Shown: in pieces, positions 18,125 to 25,137 of the stretch | Position numbering within the stretch: position 1 is the stretch's first letter | How the letters are laid out: every line of letters begins with the position of its first letter | Assembly: GCF_000695625.1 (NCBI RefSeq) | Contig: NZ_JMQI01000028.1 | Span: forward strand, 248,001 to 312,000 | Length of the DNA: 64,000 bases | Source: Amycolatopsis rifamycinica | Lineage (GTDB): Bacteria; Actinomycetota; Actinomycetes; Mycobacteriales; Pseudonocardiaceae | Reading direction: 5' to 3' | The notes under the pieces: model-generated | What the model saw: the letters and a program-made list of their open reading frames with translations, nothing else | Database searches by the model: none | What the model was told of the DNA's origin: nothing | Made by a program: the position numbers and the translations under genes

Positions 18125-18371
18125 GAGGGCCGGCCACGGAACCCATCCCCGGGCCGCCGCCAAGCCGACAGCGCCCCCACCCGCCTGAGAGCCCGCTCCC
18201 GGGCTCGCCACGCGCATTCCGCCTCGCCGGACCAACGACCGGCCCCGAGCCCCCTCCGGCGACTTGAACGCCGCCCACGCCGATTCCGCCGCGGATTCCC
18301 GGAACCGGTCCCGGTCACCGGCTCACCCGATCCTCCCCCGGCCCCCGAAGAATTCACCGGCGCCACACGTT

Positions 18372-18396
18372 GGGGTGAACGCCCTTCACCCCTTTT
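18372..18396 (+). terminator. Terminator-like hairpin upstream of a small gene
   Basis: GGGGTGAA (18372-18379) pairs with TTCACCCC (18385-18392) and is followed by TTTT. It lies about 80 bp before the small gene at 18478, with no plus-strand gene directly before it. A second GGGGTGAAC occurs at 18446-18454. Confidence 0.45.
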
Positions 18397-18415
18397 CCCG
18401 CCGCGGGCCGCCGAC

Positions 18416-18441
18416 GGTTGCCGTCGGGGCTGCGCGGGTAG
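18416..18441 (+). promoter_or_regulatory. Candidate SigB/SigF-type stress promoter
   Basis: GGTT (18416-18419), a 16-bp spacer and GGGTAG (18436-18441) resemble the actinobacterial general-stress sigma consensus (GTTT, 14-16 bp, GGGTA). The same layout stands before the gene at 24540. Confidence 0.4.
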
Positions 18442-18477
18442 CCACGGGGTGAACTCAATCCGACCCAAGGAGTCGCG

Positions 18478-18663
18478 ATGACGGCGAACGAAAACCGGCC
18501 CGAAGCGGACCTCGCCCACAGCCGGCAGCTCATCAAAGAGGCCAAAGAAGCCGCCCAGGAGGCGCACCTGGCCGATCCCGCCGAAGGGGCCGCCGACGAG
18601 GCGCTCGCCACCGATCCGCCCTACCACCACGGCGAGCAGGGCACCACGCCGTCCGGAAACTAG
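18478..18663 (+). CDS. Small acidic hydrophilic protein, possibly stress-induced
   Basis: This 61-residue protein has no recognised domain. It is rich in Ala/Glu/Asp, with one helical segment (SRQLIKEAKEAAQEAHLADP) and a disordered end with a YHHGEQG stretch. The start is clear: CCAAGGAGTCGCG precedes the ATG. The stress-type promoter-like sequence upstream and the hydrophilic composition suggest a role in general stress, but this is inference. It stands alone between the minisatellite and lsr2. Confidence 0.65.
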   Translation: MTANENRPEADLAHSRQLIKEAKEAAQEAHLADPAEGAADEALATDPPYHHGEQGTTPSGN

Positions 18664-18899
18664 ATTCCCGGCCGCATTCCGCCGGTATTGCCGCTCCTCG
18701 CCGCCGCCGGGCGAAAGCCGCGAACGGCGGCGGCCCGGTCCTATCCGGACCGGCACGGGCCGCCGCCGTTCCGGCTAAGACGAGGAAATTGCCGTACGTC
18801 TCCCCGGGTGGATACACTCCACCGAAGAACGCCGACCATTGTGTAACTTGTCACACGTCGCGCGTTCCCCGCACGCACATCCAGCTGAGGAGCATTCAC

Positions 18900-19313
18900 G
18901 TGGCCCAGAAAGTCCTCGTCGAGATCCTGGACGACATCGACGGCACCACCGCCGCCCAGACCGTTCAGTTCGGCCTCGACGGCGTCACCTACGAAATCGA
19001 CCTTTCGGACCAGAACGCCGGCGCCCTGCGCGACGAACTGGCCCGCTACATCGCGGCCGGACGGCGCATCGGCGGCCGCAAGGTCCGCGTCGCCACCGGG
19101 CAGTCGACCACGACCAGCACCACCGACCGCGAGCGCAACCAGCAGATCCGCGCCTGGGCCAACGCGAACGGCTACGAGGTCTCCGAGCGGGGCCGGCTGT
19201 CCTCCGAGGTGATCGCCGCCTACGAGCAGGCCCAGGTCGACGAGACCGAGACGCCCGCCGCGCCGGCGCGCAAGCGGGCGCCGCGCAAGAAGGTCGCCGC
19301 CGCCAAGAAGTAA
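18900..19313 (+). CDS. lsr2: Lsr2 xenogeneic silencer / nucleoid-associated protein
   Basis: This 137-residue protein is an actinobacterial H-NS analogue that bridges AT-rich DNA and silences foreign genes. The N-terminal oligomerisation domain (AQKVLVEILDDIDGTTA to RDELARYIAAGRRIGGRK) and the C-terminal DNA-binding domain (RERNQQIRAWANANGYEVSE, then RGRLSSEVIAAYEQA) are complete. RGR is the minor-groove hook. A basic KRAPRKKVAAAKK tail extends it beyond the ~112 residues of mycobacterial Lsr2. The GTG start at 18900 with GAGGAG upstream is chosen over an upstream in-frame ATG because family homology begins there. Confidence 0.93.
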   Translation: MAQKVLVEILDDIDGTTAAQTVQFGLDGVTYEIDLSDQNAGALRDELARYIAAGRRIGGRKVRVATGQSTTTSTTDRERNQQIRAWANANGYEVSERGRLSSEVIAAYEQAQVDETETPAAPARKRAPRKKVAAAKK

Positions 19314-19357
19314 CGCGGGTGGCCGGGAGATCACTGGGGAGAGATCACGGCACGGTC

Positions 19358-19384
19358 GGCGGCGAGGGCTGAACCCTCGCCGCC
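19358..19384. terminator. Bidirectional hairpin between lsr2 and the TetR gene
   Basis: GGCGGCGAGGG (19358-19368) pairs with CCCTCGCCGCC (19374-19384). It lies in the convergent space between lsr2 and the TetR-family gene. Confidence 0.65.
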
Positions 19385-19471
19385 GGCATTCCGCGCCGGA
19401 CGTGGGTGGCGTCACACCCCGCGTTGTCAGGAATTGTCAGTGCGTTTTCACGCCGCGTTTCGCGGAAAGCC

Positions 19472-20098
19472 TCACCCGCGCAGCGCCGGTCCGATCCAGC
19501 GGCGGACCAGAGCGCGCAGCTCGTCGTCGGTGAGCGGCGGGGTCGACGGGTACTGCAGGAACGACAGGAACAGCCGCATCAGCACCTCGGCGAGGCCTTG
19601 CAGCTCCTCGTCGGTGGCGATCCCGGCGCCCGCCCAGTCGACCGGCAGGTTGCGCAGGATCCGCGCGCCGAAGGAGAACGCCAGCGGCGAAACGACGCCG
19701 TCGGTGAAGAAGTCCGCTTCACCCGCCTGCAGGAGCAGCCCCATGCGGGGTTCCCCGGGCAGCGTGCGGACGGCGAAGACCACGGACTCCACCGCGGCTT
19801 CGGCGGCCGTGCCGAACGTGGCCAGGTGCCGCTCCATCCGCCCGGCGAACTCTTCGACGCCGGCCAGCGCGACGGCGCGCAGGATGTCCTTCAGGCCCGG
19901 GAAGTAGCGGTAAACGGTCTGCCGGGTGACACCCGCCTCGGCGGCGACGTCGGAGAGGCTCGTCTTGGCCAGGCCGGCGCGATCGAGGCACGCCGTCGCC
20001 GCTTCGACGATCCGGCGGCGTGCCGCGTCTTCGGTGCCGGGCGGGTTGCCCTGCCATCCGTGGTGCCCCATGCCACCCATCTTCCCCGAGGTGGGCAC
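19472..20098 (-). CDS. TetR-family repressor of the adjacent FAD/membrane-protein operon
   Basis: This protein has about 208 residues. The helix-turn-helix lies near residues 30-75 (RIVEAATACLDRAGLAKTS, then LSDVAAEAGVTRQTVYRYFPG). The C-terminal helical ligand domain is unassigned. The GTG at 20098 directly abuts the upstream gene's stop (TGAGTG), but ATGs at 20080 or 20071 are also possible; a GGGGAAG precedes the latter. Third gene of the operon, it is the natural candidate to bind the 37-bp palindrome at 22638-22674 and autoregulate. The ligand is unknown. Confidence 0.85.
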   Translation of the reverse strand: MPTSGKMGGMGHHGWQGNPPGTEDAARRRIVEAATACLDRAGLAKTSLSDVAAEAGVTRQTVYRYFPGLKDILRAVALAGVEEFAGRMERHLATFGTAAEAAVESVVFAVRTLPGEPRMGLLLQAGEADFFTDGVVSPLAFSFGARILRNLPVDWAGAGIATDEELQGLAEVLMRLFLSFLQYPSTPPLTDDELRALVRRWIGPALRG

Positions 20099-21172
20099 TC
20101 AGCCCGGGACAGGGGCGCGGTCCTTCCGGTACAGCGCGACCAGCAGCAGGCCGGCCCCGGCGAAGCAGGCGAGCGCGTACAGGCCGCTGCCGATCGGAGC
20201 GCCGTCCGCGGTGACGCCGTCCTTCGCGGCCAGGTACGCCGGGAGTGCCCCGAGCCAGAAGACCGCCATCCCACCCAGGTAGGCCGCGGGGTAGAACCGC
20301 GTGAAAGCCGGCAAGGGCTCGCGCGGCTCCCCGGATCGCAGGTGCGCCACGACGATCCGGACGCCGGCCAGCCACAGCAGGCCCAGTTCGACGCCGAGGA
20401 CCCAGGCCCGGGCGGGGGTGTTCTCGCCGGCGAAACCCGCCGGGATCCCGGCGATCGCCATGGCCGGCGGGGTGAGGACGCCGGCCAGCAGGACGCGCGG
20501 CGTCAGCCGGCGTGGCGGAGGACCACCCGTCAGGCGGACGACGAGGTAGGTCAGCGCGGCCATCGAGACGGAAGCGAACAGCAGCATGCTGTTCAGCGGC
20601 ACCGACGCCAGCGCCGGGTGGTTGACGATCGCGTTGCCGGGGTTCCAGGCCCACCACTTCAGCTGCGGGCCGAGGTGGTCGAAGACTTCGTAGAACACCT
20701 GGCAGACGAAGGCGACGGCCGCCGAACCCCGCAGCGCCCCGCGCCGGAAGAGCCCGAGCGACCGCACGACCTCGTAGGCGAGCTGGCTGATCACCGGGTA
20801 GAACGCCACGATGTAGAGCGGCAACCGGTCCGCCATGAACTGCACGGTGAACCGGTTGTGGGCGAAGATGAAGCCGTACAGCCGGTCGAGGCCGAACCAC
20901 TCCGGGAAGTACAGCGGCGGCTCGGTGACGAAGAGGTAGACCAGCGAGGCCCACCACAGCGCCAGGTTCACCGGATCGCCCGCGCGGTGGCGGCGGAGTG
21001 CGTGCGCCAGAGCGAACACCGCGCCGCCGACGATCAGCACCTCCAGCAGCGGCATCGTCCAGTGGGCGAGCGCCCACGGCGGCCGGACCGACATCACCGG
21101 CGAGACGTCGTGGCAGTCGAAACCGAGGTCGCGCGTGACGGCTTCGGCGTCCGGCCCGCACGCCGTGCTCAT
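20099..21172 (-). CDS. Polytopic membrane protein of unknown function
   Basis: This 357-residue protein has about eight predicted transmembrane helices (for example LLEVLIVGGAVFALAHAL, LWWASLVYLFVTEPPLYF, LLWLAGVRIVVAHL, LYALACFAGAGLLLVALY). Aromatic-rich loops contain YFPEWFGLDRLYGFIFAHNRF and WWAWNPGNA. No transporter signature is recognisable. The start ATG overlaps the FAD-enzyme stop by 4 bp and the stop abuts the TetR gene, so it is coupled to both. It may process or carry the product of the FAD enzyme in the membrane; that is inference only. Confidence 0.82.
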   Translation of the reverse strand: MSTACGPDAEAVTRDLGFDCHDVSPVMSVRPPWALAHWTMPLLEVLIVGGAVFALAHALRRHRAGDPVNLALWWASLVYLFVTEPPLYFPEWFGLDRLYGFIFAHNRFTVQFMADRLPLYIVAFYPVISQLAYEVVRSLGLFRRGALRGSAAVAFVCQVFYEVFDHLGPQLKWWAWNPGNAIVNHPALASVPLNSMLLFASVSMAALTYLVVRLTGGPPPRRLTPRVLLAGVLTPPAMAIAGIPAGFAGENTPARAWVLGVELGLLWLAGVRIVVAHLRSGEPREPLPAFTRFYPAAYLGGMAVFWLGALPAYLAAKDGVTADGAPIGSGLYALACFAGAGLLLVALYRKDRAPVPG

Positions 21173-22623
21173 CGCGCGGCCGCCGTGGCCGTCGAATAGT
21201 CCGTGGCCGGCGGCTCGGCCTGGGGGTCGAAGCCGGACGGGACCCGGTGCCGGCCCAGCGCCGCGCGGACGCGGTAGCGCACCAGGCCCGCGAGCACCCG
21301 CGGGTTGCGCAGCATCCGCCCCAGCGATTCGTCCAGGTTGAACACCTTGGCGAAGTGTTCGTCGACCACCTCGTCCTCCCGGGCGGCGCCGACGACGAGG
21401 CTGAACGCCGGGGCCGACACCGCCGCGACGAGACGCCGCCGCCACTCGGGCAGCTGCTCGGTGCCCACCGCGCACGCGTAACCCTGGTCCCGCGCCATCG
21501 CCAGGCGCCACGGCACGCGAAGCAACCCACGTTGCGCGGCGAAGAAGCGCGAGGAGAACTTCGCGTCGAGCCGCTCGGCGCGGGAAAGGTGCTCGCGCAG
21601 CAGCAGGGCCGAAGCCGACGCGGAACTGATTCCCTGGGCGTAGAAGGGGTTGAACGCGCAGATCGAGTCGCCGACGAAGACCAGCCGCCGCGCCCGCGTG
21701 CGCAAGCGGTCGTAGCGCCGCCACTTGTTGCCGGTCGAGCGGGTGAGGTGGACCGGCGAGACGGGCTCGCAGCGGTCCATGGCATCGGCGAACAACGGCG
21801 TCCGCACCCGGCGCGCGGTTTCCGCGAACGCGTCGGTGGTGCTGGGCATCTCCAGTCCCCACGACCCCATGCAGGCGATGACGCGGTTGCCCTCGATCGG
21901 GAAGAAGTTGACCAGGAACTCGTGCTCGGCGGGGTGTTCGCCCTTGTCCGGCGTCGGCATGATCACCAGGTGCCGCCACCACCAGGACGCGGGACGTTCG
22001 GCGGGCAGGTCGTACCAGCGCGAGATGTAGGTGACCTTGGCGTCGAGCGTCCGCACCGGCGGCTCGGGCCAGCCGGCCGCCGCGAGCCAGCCGGAGACCG
22101 GGGAACCGCGGCCCATGGCGTCCACCACGAAGTCGGCGTCGACGTGCTCGTCGCCGTCGGCGGTGAAGCGGACGCCGGTGACCTCGCCGTCGGCGGTGGT
22201 CAGGCCGCGCACCGCGACCCCCTCGCGGACGACGACGTTCGCCAGCTCGCGCACCTTGTCCCGCAGCACGCGCTCGATGAGGATCCGCGAGCCGTAGATC
22301 ATCGTCATGGCACTGCGTTTGCGGGCCGACCAGCCCGCCCCGTCGAGGTAGGCGGCGTCCATGGACGGCATCAGCAGCAGCCCGCCGGCCGCGATGAGGT
22401 CGTCCTCGAACCCGGGGAACAGCGCGCCGATCGCGCGCCGCCCCGAGTTCAGCAGGAAGTGCGGGTGCTTGCTCTGCGGCACGCCGCGGCGGTGTTCGGC
22501 GCCGTCGGGCAGTTCGTCGCGTTCCAGCACCAGCACGCGACCGAAGTACGGGGCGAGCGCTCCGGCCGCGCACAGGCCGGCGGCACTGCCTCCGAGGACG
22601 ACGGCGGTCTTGCCGAGCCGCAT
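21169..22623 (-). CDS. FAD-dependent monooxygenase/oxidoreductase
   Basis: This 484-residue protein has the flavoprotein-hydroxylase fold. The N-terminal dinucleotide motif is VLGGSAAGLCAAGAL followed by LERDELPDG. The second FAD motif is RLVFVGDSICAFNPFYAQGIS, with the GD pair. Between them lies a substrate domain with FVVDAMGRGSPVSGW. There is no halogenase WxWxIP motif. The ATG at 22623 is preferred to an upstream TTG because GGGAG lies 9 nt before it. It is the first gene of an operon with a membrane protein and a TetR repressor. The substrate is unknown, possibly a lipophilic compound given the membrane partner. Confidence 0.87.
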   Translation of the reverse strand: MRLGKTAVVLGGSAAGLCAAGALAPYFGRVLVLERDELPDGAEHRRGVPQSKHPHFLLNSGRRAIGALFPGFEDDLIAAGGLLLMPSMDAAYLDGAGWSARKRSAMTMIYGSRILIERVLRDKVRELANVVVREGVAVRGLTTADGEVTGVRFTADGDEHVDADFVVDAMGRGSPVSGWLAAAGWPEPPVRTLDAKVTYISRWYDLPAERPASWWWRHLVIMPTPDKGEHPAEHEFLVNFFPIEGNRVIACMGSWGLEMPSTTDAFAETARRVRTPLFADAMDRCEPVSPVHLTRSTGNKWRRYDRLRTRARRLVFVGDSICAFNPFYAQGISSASASALLLREHLSRAERLDAKFSSRFFAAQRGLLRVPWRLAMARDQGYACAVGTEQLPEWRRRLVAAVSAPAFSLVVGAAREDEVVDEHFAKVFNLDESLGRMLRNPRVLAGLVRYRVRAALGRHRVPSGFDPQAEPPATDYSTATAAAR

Positions 22624-22637
22624 GCGGATCAACTCCC

Positions 22638-22674
22638 GTCATTCATACAAACACACATCGAATGTATGAATGAC
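22638..22674 (-). promoter_or_regulatory. 37-bp palindromic operator for the TetR operon
   Basis: Perfect 12-bp arms GTCATTCATACA (22638-22649) and TGTATGAATGAC (22663-22674) are separated by 13 bp. The site is AT-rich against a very GC-rich background and lies 15 bp before the FAD-enzyme start. Size and symmetry suit a TetR dimer (or a pair of dimers) blocking the promoter. Confidence 0.8.
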
Positions 22675-22828
22675 CACCGACGGGTGTCAAGCCCCGCCGG
22701 CGTCCACAGTGGACATGTTCGTCCGGTTCGCCGGAGATTTCCGGATGCGGCGCGGAATGCCGATCGGGAATTCGACGACGTCGGTTGCCAACCGCGGAAC
22801 TCAGCGTCTAAGCTCATTCCAGCATCAA

Positions 22829-22842
22829 TGTTAGCGTTAACA
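22829..22842 (+). promoter_or_regulatory. LacI-type operator upstream of the arabinofuranosidase remnant
   Basis: TGTTAGCGTTAACA is a dyad (TGTTA, GCGT, TAACA). It resembles operators of LacI-family regulators that control actinobacterial glycoside-hydrolase genes. It stands about 200 bp before the damaged abfB gene and probably once controlled it. Between it and 23042 no intact gene is seen. A GGGAGG-preceded ATG at 22869 opens only a 9-codon frame. Confidence 0.6.
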
Positions 22843-23042
22843 CTCTGCAGTGCCGCAGGGAGGTTTTCATGCTGCTCATCGTCGCCGGTTCACCCTGAGC
22901 GTTCGCTCCGCTCCTGATCACGGGCCCGGCCCCCCGGCCCTCACCCCGCGTTCCGGCGGCCCGGTCCATTTTTCTCACCGGTATCCGGAATCGCTCCGCC
23001 CTGCGCTTTTCCCGGTCCCCACCTCGAAACGGAGAGCTTTTC

Positions 23043-24439
23043 ATGTTCGGCGCAGCACCACCCGCGCGCTGTACGCGTCCTACAACGGTCTGCTGTACCA
23101 GCTGAAGCGGGCATCCGACGGCGCCGTCGCCAACGTCGGGCTGCTGGCCGCCGGCGGGTACGCCAACGCGGCCACGCAGGACACCTTCTGCGCCGGCAGC
23201 ACCTGCGTCATCAACGTCATCTACGACCAGTCACCGCGCCACAACGACCTCTTCGTCGAACCCGCGGGCACGGCGGGACCGGCGAACTCCGGCGTGCCCG
23301 CGGACGCCCTGCCCGTGACGGCGGGCGGCCACGCGGTGTACGGCGCCTCCTTCTCCGGCCGCATGGGCTACCGGCACACCTCGGCCTCGGGAGTCGCCGT
23401 GAACGGCCAGGCCGAAGGCATGTACATGGTGACGTCCGGGACGCACGTCAACGACCGGTGCTGCTTCGACTACGGCAACGCCGAGGTGACCATCGCCGAC
23501 ACCGGCAACGGCCACATGGACGCGATCAACTTCGGCACCGAGTGCTGGTTCTCGCCGTGCTTCGGCCAGGGCCCGTGGGTGCAGGCCGACCTGGAGAACG
23601 GGCTGTTCCAGTCCGATGCCGGACCGAGCGGGAACAGCGGCTACACCGGCAACACCGCGCCGTTCGTGACCGCGTTGCTGAAGAACAACGGGCAGAACTT
23701 TTTCGCCACGAAGGACGGCAACGCCCAGTCCGGCGGCCTCGCCACCCGGTACTCGGGACCGGAGCCGAGCCGGCCGGGGTACTCGCCGATGCACCAGGAG
23801 GGTTCGATCGTCCTCGGCACCGGCGGCGACAACAGCAACGGCTCGATCGGGTCGTTCTTCGAAGGCGTGATGACCAGCGGTCTGCCGACCGACGCGGCCG
23901 ACAACGCCGTGCAGGCCAACGTCGTTTCGGTCGGCTACGGCGGGCCGAGCCCGGTGGCCGGCGGCACGCTGAACCCCGGCTCGACGATCTCCCTGCGCGC
24001 CACGACGGCGTGCTGCACCACGCGGTACATCCGGCACCAGTTCGACGACGCCGTCACGTCGGTGGTGAGCTCCGCCAGCTCGGCCCTGGACAAGAGCGAC
24101 GCTTCCTGGATCGTGCGCCGCGGCCTGGCGAACCCGTCGTGCGTGTCGTTCGAGTCGCGCAACTACCCGGGTGACTTCCTGCGCCACTACAACTACCAGC
24201 TGCTGCGTCAGCCGATGGACGGCAGCGCGACCTTCCGCGCCGACGCGACGTTCTGTCCGCAGGCGGGGAAGAACGGCCAGGGCACGTCGTTCGCTTCGTA
24301 CAACTACCCCGACCGCTTCATCCGCCACTACGACAACACGGTGTACATCGCCGGCAACGGCGGGCCCAACACGTTCGACGCCCCGGCTTCCTGGGCCGAC
24401 GACGTGAGCTGGGCCGTCAACGCTCCCTGGACGCCGTAA
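23043..24439 (+). pseudogene. abfB: Alpha-L-arabinofuranosidase B (GH54 + CBM42), 5'-damaged
   Basis: From 23051 the frame encodes a GH54 catalytic domain (STTRALYASYNGLLYQLKRASDG onward, with DRCCFDYGNAE, DLENGLF and GTGGDNSNGSIGSFFEG). A full CBM42 arabinose-binding domain with RYIRHQFDD, NYPGDFLRHYNYQL and NYPDRFIRHYDN repeats follows. The family normally starts with a secretion signal and a short cysteine-containing segment; both are missing. An ATG at 23043 with GGAGAG upstream looks like the original start, but it is out of frame with the domain and stops after 20 codons. The only in-frame upstream start (GTG 22850) gives non-native sequence with no signal peptide. I infer a deletion of roughly 150-200 bp that also broke the frame. 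The enzyme would release arabinose from arabinan or arabinoxylan. Confidence 0.75.
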
Positions 24440-24485
24440 CCCGGCCGGGCGGCCCGCGGAACCGTTCCCCCGTGCGGTTCCGCGG

Positions 24486-24511
24486 GTTTCCCGCCCCACG
24501 CGCCCGGGTAG
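24486..24511 (+). promoter_or_regulatory. Candidate SigB/SigF-type stress promoter
   Basis: GTTT (24486-24489), 16 bp, GGGTAG (24506-24511). It has the same architecture as the element at 18416-18441 and lies just before the ribosome site of the gene at 24540. Confidence 0.4.
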
Positions 24512-24539
24512 TCACCGGCTGCGAGGAGGAGGGCGGGCC

Positions 24540-24923
24540 ATGACCGACGACGAACCGTCCACGGCCGCGCGGATGCGTGCGGTGGCCGCGGAACTGGGGC
24601 TGCAGCCGGAGGACACGCGCTCCCACACCGGCGACTTCGCGGGCGGGCAGATCCGCTTCGCGGGCTTGGCCGGCGAGCGCGAACCGAGCGACTACCTGCT
24701 GCGCTGGACGCCCGGCGAAGGCTGGGAGCTCACCGAGGAGGACGGCTCGTCCGGGTCGATGCGGGCCGTCGCCGCTCTGCCGGGTACGCGGCCGTCCGAG
24801 GCGGTCGCCGACTTCGTCCTCACCGCCCTGTCCGGCCGCGGGGAACGCCCGGTGCGCCGCTCGGACGAGCCGGGCGTCACCGGCCTCCGGCTCAGCGACC
24901 CCGGTAGCCGCGGGAGCGCATGA
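24540..24923 (+). CDS. Small soluble protein of unknown function
   Basis: This 127-residue protein has a strong GAGGAGGAGGG before the ATG. The sequence suggests a small alpha/beta fold (ARMRAVAAELGLQPEDTRSH, YLLRWTPGEGWELTEEDG, ADFVLTALSGRG) and a disordered C-terminus. There is no signal peptide and no family I can name. A stress-type promoter-like sequence precedes it. The 210 bp after it hold no recognisable gene. Confidence 0.65.
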   Translation: MTDDEPSTAARMRAVAAELGLQPEDTRSHTGDFAGGQIRFAGLAGEREPSDYLLRWTPGEGWELTEEDGSSGSMRAVAALPGTRPSEAVADFVLTALSGRGERPVRRSDEPGVTGLRLSDPGSRGSA

Positions 24924-25137
24924 TGAGCCCGTCCCGGACAGTCGTCGCGTAGACCTCGCCGAACCCGAAGGTGCGGCCGGACCCCCGTCTGTTGTGGACG
25001 AAGCGCCCCGGCGGACATCCACCCAGACCGCGACCGGCCGTCCGCTGACACACCGTGACGCCTGACCGCCTCGGCCACCCCGTCGGACGCAGTGCGGGTC
25101 CGCGCGGACCGGCGATACTCGACGTGGGCGGGAGGGG

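Noticed and set aside
16728..18278. Long minus-strand open frame across HU copy 2 and the minisatellite
   Set aside because: Its repetitive Gly/Arg/Pro peptide derives from the tandem repeat and the antisense of HU. There is no credible start.
22869..22900. Nine-codon frame after GGGAGG upstream of abfB as a regulatory leader peptide
   Set aside because: It has no control codons or downstream terminator hairpin. It is more likely a remnant.
22850..23050. GTG at 22850 as the true start of the arabinofuranosidase
   Set aside because: The resulting N-terminus has no signal peptide or family similarity and no suitable ribosome site. A 5' deletion explains the data better.
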